Shown: piece after piece, positions 53,016 through 62,741 of the stretch
Layout: the number at the start of each line of letters is the position of its first letter
How positions within the stretch are numbered: the stretch's first letter is position 1
Source of the DNA: Pseudomonadota bacterium
GTDB lineage: Bacteria > Pseudomonadota > Alphaproteobacteria > Micavibrionales > CSBR16-224
Direction of reading: 5' to 3'
DNA: 64,000 nucleotides
NCBI GenBank assembly: GCA_013285465.1
Contig: CP053449.1
Coordinates: 1,760,735-1,824,734, forward strand
Position numbers and translations under genes: made by a program
The notes under the pieces: generated by a model
Databases searched by the model: none
What the model was told of the DNA's origin: nothing
The model's input: only the letters and a program-made list of their open reading frames with translations

Positions 53016-53954
53016 TTACAGGTTCAAGACCCGTACAGGCTTTAATTCGGCCCCTTCAAGCGATGCGAGTGCCAGCGGATTTCCGCCTGCCATCGCCAGG
53101 ATAGGCCCCGCATATTGTCCGATCTCCACACCTATGGCTTTCAGACGTTCGCGGTCCTGAACCGTCAAAAGGCGCACCGTCTGTCCATGGGACATGCGTG
53201 ACGCCTCGTCTTGTGTCAATGGCAGGGCCGGGATGTCGTCCAGCGCCGCTGCCACAGGCAAAAGCACCTGTTCAGGCGGTTTGTTATGCAATATTTCCTC
53301 GAGCTTTGCAAGCGAAATCGCGCTTTCTTCTGAAAAATTTCCAACACGCATCCGGCGCAGAACCGTCACATGACCGCAGGTTCCAAGGCGTTTTGCCATG
53401 TCGCGGGCAACGGCGCGTACATAGGTCCCTTTGCCGCAGCGCATCAAAAATTCCGCATGGTCTTTTTCCACCGCCAGACATTGCAAATCATAAACCGTGA
53501 CCTCGCGCGGCTGAATCGCGGCGACATCACCGCGCCGCGCAATATCATAAGCGCGCTGTCCCTGAATTTTGATGGCGGAAAATTGCGGCGGCACTTGTGT
53601 GATGACACCGGTAAACTCCGGCAAAACGGCCTTAATCTCGGCTTCTGACGGGCGGTTATCGCTTTTTTCGATGACCTCGCCTGCGGCATCATCGGTATTG
53701 GTGGCCACGCCCCAGCGCACGGTAAAGCCGTAATCCTTATCCGCATCCTGCATATAAGGTACGGTTTTGGTCGCTTCCCCCAAGGCCACAGGCAAAACAC
53801 CCGTTGCCATCGGATCCAGCGTTCCGGCATGACCGGCCTTGGCCGCTCCCGTTAAACGGCGCACCGCCGCGACAACTTTCGTCGCGCCCATATCCATGTC
53901 TTTGTCGATATTCAGCCAGCCATTCAGCGGCAGACCTTTGCGTTTTCGTCCCAT
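53016..53954 (-). CDS. truB: tRNA pseudouridine(55) synthase TruB
   Basis: A 312-residue enzyme making the universal pseudouridine in the T-loop of tRNAs. The catalytic Asp is in GHAGTLDPMATGVLPVALGEATK near residue 47. GWLNIDKDMDMGATKVV is near the N-terminus and CGKGTYVRAVARDMAKRLG near 176. The gene lies between the second metallopeptidase-like gene (11 bases) and rpsO. Confidence 0.97.
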   Translation of the reverse strand: MGRKRKGLPLNGWLNIDKDMDMGATKVVAAVRRLTGAAKAGHAGTLDPMATGVLPVALGEATKTVPYMQDADKDYGFTVRWGVATNTDDAAGEVIEKSDNRPSEAEIKAVLPEFTGVITQVPPQFSAIKIQGQRAYDIARRGDVAAIQPREVTVYDLQCLAVEKDHAEFLMRCGKGTYVRAVARDMAKRLGTCGHVTVLRRMRVGNFSEESAISLAKLEEILHNKPPEQVLLPVAAALDDIPALPLTQDEASRMSHGQTVRLLTVQDRERLKAIGVEIGQYAGPILAMAGGNPLALASLEGAELKPVRVLNL

Positions 53955-53965
53955 GGGATGAAGCT

Positions 53966-55003
53966 TTACCCCATCCGGCGCTGTTTGTGCAAGTGTTTCA
54001 CGTAGGAATAGAGAAGATTATTATCCGTGCGTATTGTCGGTTTCCGGCGCGGCAGTCTTTTCACCGCAGGCGATACCGCCTTAAAATCCTTATGCGGATG
54101 ATTTTGCTGTTTCTGTCCGGATTTCCTGATTTTCTGAATGGCCTGCAAACTGCGGTAAAGCGGAATCGTGGCCATTCCTTCCGGCAAGTGCTCCATATAA
54201 TTCCCTTTACCAAGCAGATCGCCAAGCAGGTAAATTTTTTGCGGGTTATTCAAATCCAGCCCGTCCTGATGAGTAGCTGTTCTCGTCTTTTCATCAAAAT
54301 ATTCCCCGGAACCGCAGGGAATTTTAATATCAGCCACACCGATATTTTTTGCATAGGTTTTCAGGCAACGGTCTTCATAGAAATTTCTGCGCCACGCATC
54401 ATTGAAGAATTGCGTAAATCTCTGTGCCAGCAGTTCCGGCGTCTCCTCATTTACGCGCGGCGGATCAAACATATGTTCCAAAGCCGACAAATCAAGGTCT
54501 TGCGTAGCCGATTGCAATAGCCAATCCTCTTTCATCTCCTGTCGGCGCTTGGCGGAAACAGTTCGGCGTACGCTTTCTCCGACAGCAAAGGCATCCGCCT
54601 CGATAAATTTAATTTGCGTAATGTAATCTTCCGGTGCCTGCAACTGCGCCAAATTATCCGACAAGCTGGGGATCATACCATGAGAATCCTGCCAGGCATG
54701 GCGAATTTCATGCGCCAATGTTCCCACCAGCGTCAGATTATCCGAGGCTGCGTTCAAGGCGACGATCTTGTATCCCTGATAGTAATAACCGCCCGCCTTG
54801 GTCTGATGATCCATTTCGATGCGGATATTATTTTCATCCGCCCAGTTCAACAGCTCTTTTCCCAGCGGGCTTTTTGCCATTAAGCGGCGGATATCACGGA
54901 TACGCGCCTTGTCTTTTTTACGGCGCGCCGGATCCTGCCCCGCCAGCACATCATCCACATTCTCGTGAAAGGCTTTGATCATGTCCGCTGCATTTTTTGT
55001 CAT
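53966..55003 (-). CDS. HExxH metallopeptidase-like protein, copy 2
   Basis: A 345-residue protein without signal peptide. A gluzincin-like zinc motif HEIRH is at residues 98-102 (LAHEIRHAWQD), with FIEADAFA near 134-141 offering a third ligand. This pattern resembles the DUF6782-type putative metallopeptidases, from memory. The segment before it, ENNIRIEMD...GGYYYQGYKIVALN, is shared with the next protein at the same positions. The C-terminus is very basic (RRKPTIRTDNN...KHLHKQRR). It lies inside the rbfA-truB unit. Proteolytic activity is inferred from the motif only. Confidence 0.75.
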   Translation of the reverse strand: MTKNAADMIKAFHENVDDVLAGQDPARRKKDKARIRDIRRLMAKSPLGKELLNWADENNIRIEMDHQTKAGGYYYQGYKIVALNAASDNLTLVGTLAHEIRHAWQDSHGMIPSLSDNLAQLQAPEDYITQIKFIEADAFAVGESVRRTVSAKRRQEMKEDWLLQSATQDLDLSALEHMFDPPRVNEETPELLAQRFTQFFNDAWRRNFYEDRCLKTYAKNIGVADIKIPCGSGEYFDEKTRTATHQDGLDLNNPQKIYLLGDLLGKGNYMEHLPEGMATIPLYRSLQAIQKIRKSGQKQQNHPHKDFKAVSPAVKRLPRRKPTIRTDNNLLYSYVKHLHKQRRMG

Positions 55004-55016
55004 GTTCTTGTCTTTC

Positions 55017-55949
55017 TTACATTAGCCGCGGAATGGGTTTCAGTCCGGCATTCCCCTTGGCACGTGCCTTTTCCTCTGCCGCGTGAAGGGTCATAAAACG
55101 GTCAAGATTACGCTGCGACAAACCGCCGATAAACTGCTCATGCGTCAAAAGATCCAGCGGAATGTCCTTCAGATAATTATCCGTGCCGTCAAAATTACTG
55201 CCCAGTTTCAGGAACTTTTCCTTATCTTCAACATTCAACCCTTCATAAGGCGGCAATTGATGATCCTTGCTCGCACCATATTCCGTTTTTACTTTTGGAA
55301 TACCGTCCCAGCTTTCCAGTCCGGCCAGTATCTCTCCGGCATAGATGCTGCCATCGTCATAAAGATTCTTACGTTCTCCCGTTGCGAAGAAACCGCAGAA
55401 TCCGGCCCATAGTACTTCCTTGCCTTTCAGGTAATCCGGTGCAGATGCTTTTTGTTTCTCGGCAAGATCCATGCACATCTGACGGAAATGGCTCAGTTCG
55501 AATTCCGGATGCAATGCCTTCCACTCCGCACAGACCTGCATTTCATAGGCGGCGGCATCCGCTTCGATAAAGCGGAACTGTTTCAGATAAGTCCCCGCAT
55601 CTTTATATAATGTGGCGCAGAAACCGTTTTCGCCCTGCCAGGCATGGCGCAGCTCATGCGCCAGCGCAATCATCATGCGGTCATCCGGCAGATGGGCATT
55701 CAGACAAACCGTTTTAGAGCCGGGCACGTAATAACCGCCCGCCCCTGCTTCTTCGCATTGGTAATCCAGCTTAATCTCAATGCCGTTTTTATCGGCCCAT
55801 TCTATGATTTTTTGACCGGTCGCGGTTTCGGCCAGCATGTATTTGACTTTTTCAACCCGTGCAGCATCATAAACGCGGCGGTCTTCGGGTTGTGCCGCGA
55901 AGATGTCATCCGCATTTTCTTTCCATGATTTCAAAATTTCAGACGCCAT
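55017..55949 (-). CDS. HExxH metallopeptidase-like protein, copy 1
   Basis: A 310-residue paralogue of the following gene. HELRH lies at the identical position 98-102 (LAHELRHAWQG), with RFIEADAAAYE near 126-136. Shared segments are KNGIEIKLDYQ...GGYYVPGSKTVCLN before the motif, and DNYLKDIPLDLLT against GNYMEHLPEGMAT near the C-terminus. No signal peptide or membrane helix. It follows rbfA by 82 bases and precedes copy 2 by 13 bases. Function unknown; a cytoplasmic zinc peptidase is the likeliest reading. Confidence 0.75.
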   Translation of the reverse strand: MASEILKSWKENADDIFAAQPEDRRVYDAARVEKVKYMLAETATGQKIIEWADKNGIEIKLDYQCEEAGAGGYYVPGSKTVCLNAHLPDDRMMIALAHELRHAWQGENGFCATLYKDAGTYLKQFRFIEADAAAYEMQVCAEWKALHPEFELSHFRQMCMDLAEKQKASAPDYLKGKEVLWAGFCGFFATGERKNLYDDGSIYAGEILAGLESWDGIPKVKTEYGASKDHQLPPYEGLNVEDKEKFLKLGSNFDGTDNYLKDIPLDLLTHEQFIGGLSQRNLDRFMTLHAAEEKARAKGNAGLKPIPRLM

Positions 55950-56031
55950 AACCCTGCCTGCCGCATATATAAAACAATGCGATTATATTAACATAATACT
56001 GCGGCGAGGTCAATCCGTGATGACACGAAGA

Positions 56032-56454
56032 TCAGGTACCCGTGCGGGTTTCATCTTCGTCATGTTTGGCAACATCATGGCGGACTTTCTCATCAGCCAG
56101 CAATTCATAAACATGTGCGGCTTTGAAAAAGCTTGTATCAGCAACAAAATTCAGGCGCGGCGTATAGCGCAATGTAATCTCGCGGCTAAGGTGTTTGCGA
56201 AAGTAAGAGGAAGCGCGGTTCAATGCTTTCATAAAGGCATCCATATCCACCACCTGTTCTCCCGGCGGTGGAACGATGTAAACCGATGCATTTTTGAGAT
56301 CAGGACTAATCCGTACTTCCGAAATCGTCACGGCGTTCAGCCCTACCAAAGCCGGATCTGACATAAAGCAATCACGCAGTTCTGCCGACAGAATGTGGCG
56401 GATCTGTTCCCCCACGCGTAATTGTCTTTGATTTTGTGTCGAATAACCTGACAT
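56032..56454 (-). CDS. rbfA: Ribosome-binding factor A
   Basis: A 140-residue KH-like protein needed for 16S rRNA 5'-end maturation in the 30S subunit. The signature RVGEQIRHILSAELRD is near the start, ITISEVRISPDLKNASVYI in the middle and LRYTPRLNFVADTSF near the C-terminus. The ATG at 56454 is fixed by GGAGG 6 bases upstream; the longer reading frame upstream has no support. It heads the rbfA-(two HExxH genes)-truB-rpsO unit; nusA and infB are not beside it. Confidence 0.95.
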   Translation of the reverse strand: MSGYSTQNQRQLRVGEQIRHILSAELRDCFMSDPALVGLNAVTISEVRISPDLKNASVYIVPPPGEQVVDMDAFMKALNRASSYFRKHLSREITLRYTPRLNFVADTSFFKAAHVYELLADEKVRHDVAKHDEDETRTGT

Positions 56455-56552
56455 GAAAGCCTCCGCTTTATCATTCTTTTTTCCAATCATTGTCATAGCA
56501 TTATATGAAAATAAGTCAAGCAAAAACCGCCGTTTCAACCTGACATAATCTA

Positions 56553-56581
56553 TTGACAATGTTTTTGGGCGGGCGTATAAG
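56553..56581 (+). promoter_or_regulatory. Strong sigma-70 promoter for the Gly/Ala-rich membrane protein
   Basis: TTGACA (56553-56558), 17 bases, TATAAG (56576-56581). The leader of about 108 bases contains a perfect palindrome CAGCAATATTGCTG (56622-56635). Confidence 0.7.
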
Positions 56582-56695
56582 GACAGCCTGCATGACGGCG
56601 AAACAGAATAAAAGCAACAATCAGCAATATTGCTGAACATGCAAAAAAGCATTGTTTATCAACACATTCATTTAAAACCCAATGGAGAATTCACC

Positions 56696-57532
56696 ATGGC
56701 GAAAGCTAAAAAAGAACTGACAGCCGCTGAGCTTGAGAACCTGAAAGAAGTTCCTCTGGCCCTGACCCTGAAAGGGATTGCGGAAGGCTATACGAATATT
56801 TTCTACGATGCACCCGTGAATTTCGCAGCAAAAGTCGCACGTAAAACGGAAAATCTGACCAAACACATGATGACCGGCTTTGCCGCTGTCGTCACACTGC
56901 CGCTTGGAATCGTTGCCCGTAACGGATTGCGCAGCTTCCACGAGTCTCTGCCCGAAACGAAGAAGAAAAAAAGCGGTAAATACAGCGGATGGGGTAAATT
57001 CGGCGGCATCGTCGGTGCCGGCGTATCCTGGTATCTGGCAGGTACGGCGCTTTACGGACAGGGTCTGGCCATGGCAGGTGCCGCTGCCGTTGCAGGTAAA
57101 ATCGGTATCGGCGTTGGTGCTGCGGTTGTATCCGGCCTGTTTGTTCCGGTTCTCGGCTTTACCGCCGGTGTTCTGGCAGCCGGTGCTGTTGCCGCCGTTG
57201 CAACAAAAGCTGTCTCGCTGGCACTTGCCGCGCCGCAAAATGTCGGCACGGGCTGGCGCCGTACGAAAAGCCGTTTCCAAGGCATCAAGCTGGATATTGA
57301 CCAGCTGCAGCCTGAACTGACACGCGACTCTCTGCAGTCCCGCTACGAAAACCAGCGTTTTCAACGCGCGAGCTACGAAGTCGAGTATCTGCCGGAAGCC
57401 GGCCAGCGCAAAATCTACGAATCGCTGAAAGCAAAATTCGATGCTGCGAAAGCAGAAAAAACAGCAGATGCCACCGCTCCCGAGCAAACGGCAACAGCTG
57501 CTGCGAAAAAAGGACAAAAACATGGCCGTTAA
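56696..57532 (+). CDS. Unrecognised Gly/Ala-rich membrane protein
   Basis: A 278-residue protein I do not recognise. The charged N-terminus (MAKAKKELTAAELENLKE) precedes one hydrophobic segment (GFAAVVTLPLGIVARNG) and, from about residue 100 to 180, a long Gly/Ala/Val-rich region with three or four likely transmembrane helices (GIGVGAAVVSGLFVPVLGF, GVLAAGAVAAVATKAVSLALA). A polar C-terminal part ends in a Lys/Ala-rich tail. GGAG lies 8 bases before the ATG at 56696. It has its own strong promoter and a strong terminator. Confidence 0.75.
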   Translation: MAKAKKELTAAELENLKEVPLALTLKGIAEGYTNIFYDAPVNFAAKVARKTENLTKHMMTGFAAVVTLPLGIVARNGLRSFHESLPETKKKKSGKYSGWGKFGGIVGAGVSWYLAGTALYGQGLAMAGAAAVAGKIGIGVGAAVVSGLFVPVLGFTAGVLAAGAVAAVATKAVSLALAAPQNVGTGWRRTKSRFQGIKLDIDQLQPELTRDSLQSRYENQRFQRASYEVEYLPEAGQRKIYESLKAKFDAAKAEKTADATAPEQTATAAAKKGQKHGR

Positions 57533-57560
57533 TATCTAACGCCTGTTTTTAAAAGACAAG

Positions 57561-57592
57561 AAAGCCCCGCCCGAAAAGCGGGGCTTTTTTAT
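57561..57592 (+). terminator. Intrinsic terminator after the Gly/Ala-rich protein gene
   Basis: AAAGCCCCGC and GCGGGGCTTT form a 10-bp perfect stem (57561-57570 with 57578-57587) with a 7-base loop, followed by a further T-run. Confidence 0.9.
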
Positions 57593-57612
57593 TATAACAC
57601 CACATCCATATA

Positions 57613-57641
57613 TTGACATATGTTAAATATTTCCGTATATT
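57613..57641 (+). promoter_or_regulatory. Near-consensus promoter of the seventh family member
   Basis: TTGACA (57613-57618), 17 bases, TATATT (57636-57641). The -35 continues as TTGACATAT, the same as at 28204. It sits directly after a strong terminator, as in the array. Confidence 0.7.
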
Positions 57642-57671
57642 AATACCTCGACACAACCATAGGATAAAATA

Positions 57672-58424
57672 ATGGCTGATCTCAGTTACCCTTTTCGTAA
57701 AGCCGCATGGTCTGCAGGGCGTGTTATCGTTCCGCACAGCCAAACAGGGGCTGTCCTGCGCCTTGGCACAATCGGCACCATCGTTGCCGCCGGTGTAATC
57801 GGCATAACGAATGTCGCACCTGACACAACACCCGTTGACGGACAGGATGCACGTATTACATCCTATGAACAACAAATTGACCAGCTTTCCGGTTTTTACG
57901 CCAATACCGTTGAAAAAACACGCGAAGCATGGCGCAGCAGCAGCATTGAGGGCAAAGAAGCAGCCCAGGTAGAGATGGATGCCGCACATGCAGAGTTCCA
58001 GAACACAGCCACGCAGGTTCTGGCGGGTATTTATACGGAAACGGGTATGTCAGAAGATGCCGCTGCCGATCTTTTGGATAAATTTGAAAACAGCATCGGC
58101 GATGTTTCCACCATTGAATTTAACGGGCAGAAATTTGCCGATATCGGTGATGCTGCTTTCCTGCGTGAAGCGCAGGCTGATTACACCTATCAGGGGGATG
58201 AGATGGATCGCGCGATGAAAATCTCGCAAAGCGCCGCAGCACAAAATGAAGGAGAGGCAAGCTTCAAATTCATGTCGCCGCTGTTCGGCCTTATGGGCGG
58301 CATGGTTTCCGTCCTGCTTATTTTGCTGGGCGAAATCACAACAAATGGCGGCATGTCGCGTCTAAGCAAACGTTTGAGCGGTCCACCGCCAAAGCCAAAA
58401 AAATCCAGCGGTTTTAATCACTAA
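57672..58424 (+). CDS. Two-helix membrane protein, distant seventh member of the 28-33 kb family
   Basis: A 250-residue protein with the array architecture: a short N-terminus, helix 1 (about 26-47), a post-membrane acidic segment with VDGQDARITSYEQQIDQL, a helical domain with MSEDAAADLLDKFENSIGD in the place of the DERLNEAD...FE...G motif, KFADIGDAAFLREAQ, helix 2 (about 203-222) and a basic tail ending SGFNH. The C-terminal KSSGFNH closely matches member 1 (RKSGFNH). AGGA lies 8 bases before the ATG. It stands alone, 25 kb from the array. Confidence 0.82.
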   Translation: MADLSYPFRKAAWSAGRVIVPHSQTGAVLRLGTIGTIVAAGVIGITNVAPDTTPVDGQDARITSYEQQIDQLSGFYANTVEKTREAWRSSSIEGKEAAQVEMDAAHAEFQNTATQVLAGIYTETGMSEDAAADLLDKFENSIGDVSTIEFNGQKFADIGDAAFLREAQADYTYQGDEMDRAMKISQSAAAQNEGEASFKFMSPLFGLMGGMVSVLLILLGEITTNGGMSRLSKRLSGPPPKPKKSSGFNH

Positions 58425-58441
58425 ACGGTTTTAAAAAAAGC

Positions 58442-59647
58442 TTACAGGTCAAGCAGCAAACGCTGCGGATCCTCGACGGCGTCCTTAACGCGGACAAGGA
58501 AGGACACCGCCTCGCGCCCGTCGATAATGCGGTGATCGTAAGACAGCGCAATATACATCATCGGGCGGATTTTTACCTCGCCCTTCACAGCCACCGGACG
58601 TTCCTGAATTGAATGCATCCCCAGAATACCCGATTGCGGCACGTTCAAAATCGGTGTGGACATCAGCGATCCGAAGACGCCGCCATTGGTAATGGTAAAG
58701 GTACCGCCTGTCAGGTCGCTCATCTCCAGCTTACCGTCACGGGCACGCGTTCCGAGATCCACAATTCCCGCCTCAACATCGGCAAAGGATTTTTTATCCG
58801 CATCACGCAGAACCGGAACCACAAGCCCCGTCGGCGTACTGACGGCAACCCCGATATCGTAATAGTTTTTATAGACAAGTTCATCACCGTCAATCGAGGC
58901 ATTCACCGCCGGAAAATCTTTCAGCGCCTGAATACAGGCCTTGATGAAAAAGGACATAAAGCCCAGCTTGATGCCGTGGCGTTTTTCAAAACTGTCTTTA
59001 TATTGCGCACGCAAGGCCATGCAATTCGTCATATCGATTTCGTTGAATGTCGTCAGCATTGCCGCCGTATTTTGCGCTTCTTTCAAACGCTCGGCGATAC
59101 GCTGGCGCAGGCGCGTCATACGCACGCGCTCTTCGCGCGGGCCTTGATCGGCAACAACCGGAGCAGCAGCTTGCGGCGCGGCTTGCGGCGCAGCCTCCGC
59201 ACCGCCTTCCATATAGGCCAGCACATCGCCCTTGGTCAGGCGACCGTCTTTACCCGTACCGGTAATTTTCGACGGATCAAGATTATTATCATCAACGATT
59301 TTACGTACCGCGGGGGACAGCGTTGCCGCAGCATCGTCATTGGCTGTCGGTTCTGCCGCGACTTTCTCCGCTTTCGGTGCGGCGGCTTTTTTCTCTGCCG
59401 GAGCAGCAGCGCCTGCGCCGATTTCACCCAAGACTGTGCCGACAGCGACATTTTCGCCTTCCTTGACCTTGATCTCCTTGATTACACCGGCGGCGGATGC
59501 ATTCACTTCCAGCGTCACCTTGTCGGTTTCCAGCTCTACCAGCGGATCATCCACCTCGACATGATCGCCGACCTGTTTCAGCCATTGTGCGACGGTTGCC
59601 TCTGTCACAGATTCACCCAGCGTCGGAACAATAATCTCTGTCGCCAT
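58442..59647 (-). CDS. sucB: 2-oxoglutarate dehydrogenase E2 (dihydrolipoyl succinyltransferase)
   Basis: A 401-residue E2 subunit of the citric-acid-cycle complex. The N-terminal lipoyl domain carries the attachment Lys in [14 protein letters not shown], then an Ala/Pro linker, the E3/E1-binding domain ([22 protein letters not shown]), a second linker, and the catalytic domain ending with the active-site [14 protein letters not shown] single lipoyl domain is normal for this E2. It starts 32 bases after sucA. The lpd gene is not visible downstream. Confidence 0.96.
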   Translation of the reverse strand: MATEIIVPTLGESVTEATVAQWLKQVGDHVEVDDPLVELETDKVTLEVNASAAGVIKEIKVKEGENVAVGTVLGEIGAGAAAPAEKKAAAPKAEKVAAEPTANDDAAATLSPAVRKIVDDNNLDPSKITGTGKDGRLTKGDVLAYMEGGAEAAPQAAPQAAAPVVADQGPREERVRMTRLRQRIAERLKEAQNTAAMLTTFNEIDMTNCMALRAQYKDSFEKRHGIKLGFMSFFIKACIQALKDFPAVNASIDGDELVYKNYYDIGVAVSTPTGLVVPVLRDADKKSFADVEAGIVDLGTRARDGKLEMSDLTGGTFTITNGGVFGSLMSTPILNVPQSGILGMHSIQERPVAVKGEVKIRPMMYIALSYDHRIIDGREAVSFLVRVKDAVEDPQRLLLDL

Positions 59648-59679
59648 TTTCCTTACGTCCTTTTCTCTTCTTTCAAATC

Positions 59680-62610
59680 TTATTTCTTTTTCTTTAATGT
59701 CAGCGCTTCGTCAACAATCGCCGCCTGCTGTTCCAAATGATCTTTCAGCAATCCGGTCGCCGGAGAGGCCGCTTCTTTTCGTCCGACATATTGCGGGCGT
59801 TGCGCTTTATGTTTCAGTTTTGTCAGCACGCCTTCAATCCGGCGGTCGACAAATGTCCAGCCCCCCATATTCTGCGGTTCTTCCTGACACCACACAATAT
59901 CGGCATTGGGATATTTTGCAAACTCTTCCGCCAGCGCATCATCCGGGAAGGGATAAAGCTGTTCCAGACGCAGGATGGTAATATCCTTGATCTTGCGTTT
60001 ATCACGTTCTTCCGCCAAATCATAATAAATCTTACCCGAACAGATCACAACGCGGCGGATATCTTTATTCGCCGCCAGTTTTACATCCTCAAACAAGACG
60101 CGATGGAAAGTCTGGCCGTTCATCATCATATCAAGGGAAGAGATACATTCCTTTTTCCTGAGCAGCGATTTCGGCGTAAACACCACCAGCGGCTTGCGGA
60201 AATCCCGCTTCATCTGACGGCGCAGCACATGGAAGAAATTGGCGGGTGTCGTGCAATTGACAATTTGCCAGTTATCATCACCGCAAAGCTGCAGGAAACG
60301 CTCCATCCGTCCGGAAGAATGCTCCGGTCCCTGCCCTTCATAACCATGCGGTAGCAGCATGACCAGACCGGACATGCGCAGCCATTTTTCTTCGGCAGAG
60401 CAAATAAACTGGTCGATCATAATTTGTGCGCCGTTCACGAAATCTCCGAACTGCGCCTCCCACAAGACCAGCGCATTCGGCTCAGCCAGCGAATAGCCGT
60501 AATCGAAACCGAGGACCCCCGCTTCGGAAAGCGGACTGTTCCATGCCTTAAACGAGGCTTTCTGTCCTTCGATATTATTCAGCGGGATATAGCGGTCTTC
60601 CGTCTTCTGATCAATCAACACGGCATGGCGGTGCGAAAAGGTACCGCGTTCGCAATCCTGACCGGACAGGCGCACCGGGAAACCCTCCATACATAGCGCA
60701 CCATAGGCCATTGCCTCCGCCGTTGCCCAGTCAAAACCCTCGCCGCTTTCGAACATCGCTTTTTTATCTTCCAGCTGGCGGGCGATTTTCTTATTCAGAT
60801 TGAAATCATCCGGCACGGTTGTCAGCGCCTTCTTCAAAGGCTCCAGCATGGTTTCGGACAGAGAGGTCTTGCCACGGCGCGCGCCGTGTTCGGCACGTTT
60901 TAAGCCGCTCCAATGGCCTTCCAGCATATCCAGCGACGGTTTGTAATTCACCGCCTGCTGAAAATCGGTTTCAAGCTTGCGGTTAAAATCATCGTAAATC
61001 TCTTGCCCTTCGCCATCAGCCAAGACACCTTCCCGCTCCAACTGCGTCACATATTGTTCCCGCACTGTCGGCTGTTTTTTGATGCGCTCATACATCAGCG
61101 GCTGTGTGAATGCCGGCTCATCGCCTTCATTATGGCCGTAGCGGCGGTAGCAGATCAGATCAATAAACACATCACGTTTGAATTCCTGACGGTATTCAAT
61201 CGCAATCCGCGCAACATGCACGACCGCTTCGGGGTCATCGCCATTGACATGGAAAACCGGTGCCTGAATCATCCCCGCCACATCCGTACAGTAAACGCCG
61301 GAGCGCGAGTCGGATGGCGAGGTTGTAAAACCGATCTGGTTATTAATGACAATATGCACCGTCCCGCCGATACCATAGCCGTTCAGCCCGGACATCATCA
61401 GCGTTTCCATGATAATCCCCTGCCCCGCGACGGCGGCATCACCATGCAGCAGCAGACCGATCACCTGCTCTTTCTCTTTGTCACGGCGTTGATCCTGCTT
61501 TGCCCGTACTTTACCGGCCACCAGCGGATTGACCGCCTCCAGATGCGACGGGTTCGCCGTCAGCGACAAATGCACGACATTACCGTCAAAATCGCGGTTG
61601 CTGGATGTGCCAAGATGGTATTTCACATCCCCCGACCCTTGCACCTCATGCGGCTTGGCGGAATGGCCCTGAAACTCGGAGAACACAGCCGTATAGGGCT
61701 TGCCCATAACATTGGCCAGCACGTTCAAACGGCCGCGATGCGCCATGCCCAGAACGATTTCTTTCACGCCCAGCTGCCCGCCGCGTTTCATAATCTGTTC
61801 AATCGCCGGAACCAGAGCCTCACCGCCATCAAGACCGAAACGCTTCGTGCCGGTATGTTTCACATGCAGAAACTTCTCGAAGCCTTCGGCGGCAGTCAGA
61901 CGTTGCAAAATAGCCTTCTTACCCTTGACCGTAAAATCGGTCTGGTTGCGCTCGCCTTCAATACGTTCCTGAATCCATGACTTTTGTGCAGGATCCTGAA
62001 TATGCATGAATTCGACACCGATACGGCCGCAATAAGTGCCTTTCAGCGTCGCGAGGATTTCCCGCAATGTTGCGGTTTCAAAACCCAGCACATTATTAAT
62101 AAAAATCGGGCGGTCATAATCATCCTCGGTAAAACCGTAATTTTTCGGGTCCAGCTCCGGATGATATTTGGTTTCCTGCAAGCCCAGCGGATCCAGATCA
62201 GCCAGCAGATGACCGCGAATGCGGTAGGCGCGGATCAGTAACAGCGCATTCACGGAATCCAGTGTTGCACGACGCAGCTCATCGGTTGAAACCGGTGCAG
62301 CCGCCGTTTTCTGCGGCGCCGCTTTTGCCGCTTTCGCACCGCCCTTTGCTCCTGCTTCCGGCATACCGTCATCACCGTTTGCAGGCAGGACAACCGCCAG
62401 TTTCTCACTAGAGGGTGCCCAGCTCGCCCCGGTGATTTCCGCCAGAACATCGCGTTCGCTGTCACCGATATTTTTGAAAAAATCCGACCAGTCGGCACTA
62501 ACCGAAGACGGATCGCGCAAAAAACGGGCATACAGCCCGGCAACATATTCGGCGTCCATGGAAGATAAAACGTGAAGAGGCGAAACGGCGGCGGAAGGGG
62601 ATGCGGACAT
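59680..62610 (-). CDS. sucA: 2-oxoglutarate dehydrogenase E1
   Basis: A 976-residue thiamine-diphosphate enzyme decarboxylating 2-oxoglutarate. The N-terminal segment [20 protein letters not shown] is the E2-binding element. [11 protein letters not shown] near 300 and the [10 protein letters not shown]...NNQIGFTT stretch bind thiamine diphosphate and metal, and [19 protein letters not shown] is near 780. The ATG at 62610 is chosen because AAGGA lies about 10 bases upstream and the sequence then matches the family; the 40-residue longer frame has no support. Confidence 0.96.
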   Translation of the reverse strand: MSASPSAAVSPLHVLSSMDAEYVAGLYARFLRDPSSVSADWSDFFKNIGDSERDVLAEITGASWAPSSEKLAVVLPANGDDGMPEAGAKGGAKAAKAAPQKTAAAPVSTDELRRATLDSVNALLLIRAYRIRGHLLADLDPLGLQETKYHPELDPKNYGFTEDDYDRPIFINNVLGFETATLREILATLKGTYCGRIGVEFMHIQDPAQKSWIQERIEGERNQTDFTVKGKKAILQRLTAAEGFEKFLHVKHTGTKRFGLDGGEALVPAIEQIMKRGGQLGVKEIVLGMAHRGRLNVLANVMGKPYTAVFSEFQGHSAKPHEVQGSGDVKYHLGTSSNRDFDGNVVHLSLTANPSHLEAVNPLVAGKVRAKQDQRRDKEKEQVIGLLLHGDAAVAGQGIIMETLMMSGLNGYGIGGTVHIVINNQIGFTTSPSDSRSGVYCTDVAGMIQAPVFHVNGDDPEAVVHVARIAIEYRQEFKRDVFIDLICYRRYGHNEGDEPAFTQPLMYERIKKQPTVREQYVTQLEREGVLADGEGQEIYDDFNRKLETDFQQAVNYKPSLDMLEGHWSGLKRAEHGARRGKTSLSETMLEPLKKALTTVPDDFNLNKKIARQLEDKKAMFESGEGFDWATAEAMAYGALCMEGFPVRLSGQDCERGTFSHRHAVLIDQKTEDRYIPLNNIEGQKASFKAWNSPLSEAGVLGFDYGYSLAEPNALVLWEAQFGDFVNGAQIMIDQFICSAEEKWLRMSGLVMLLPHGYEGQGPEHSSGRMERFLQLCGDDNWQIVNCTTPANFFHVLRRQMKRDFRKPLVVFTPKSLLRKKECISSLDMMMNGQTFHRVLFEDVKLAANKDIRRVVICSGKIYYDLAEERDKRKIKDITILRLEQLYPFPDDALAEEFAKYPNADIVWCQEEPQNMGGWTFVDRRIEGVLTKLKHKAQRPQYVGRKEAASPATGLLKDHLEQQAAIVDEALTLKKKK

Positions 62611-62741
62611 TGTTCTTTTTTCCTTGGTTTTCATCAATGCATATCCGTTTTCCATGATATGCGGAACGGAAGCAGATTCATAGAGCAAATCGGAATTTTT
62701 TGAAAGGGTTTTTTCAGCGGAAAACAGCAAAAAAACAGCGG

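Noticed and set aside
56455-56652. N-terminal extension of RbfA to 56652
   Set aside because: GGAGG six bases before the ATG at 56454 fixes the start, and the extension covers the promoter region of the divergent gene.
58613-61980. Long plus-strand frames opposite sucB (58613-59740) and sucA (60913-61980)
   Set aside because: Both lie inside conserved dehydrogenase subunits and have His/Arg-rich shadow composition without recognisable motifs.
62611-62730. Forty extra N-terminal residues on SucA
   Set aside because: They have no family similarity; the ATG at 62610 has a ribosome-binding site and fits the E2-binding N-terminus.
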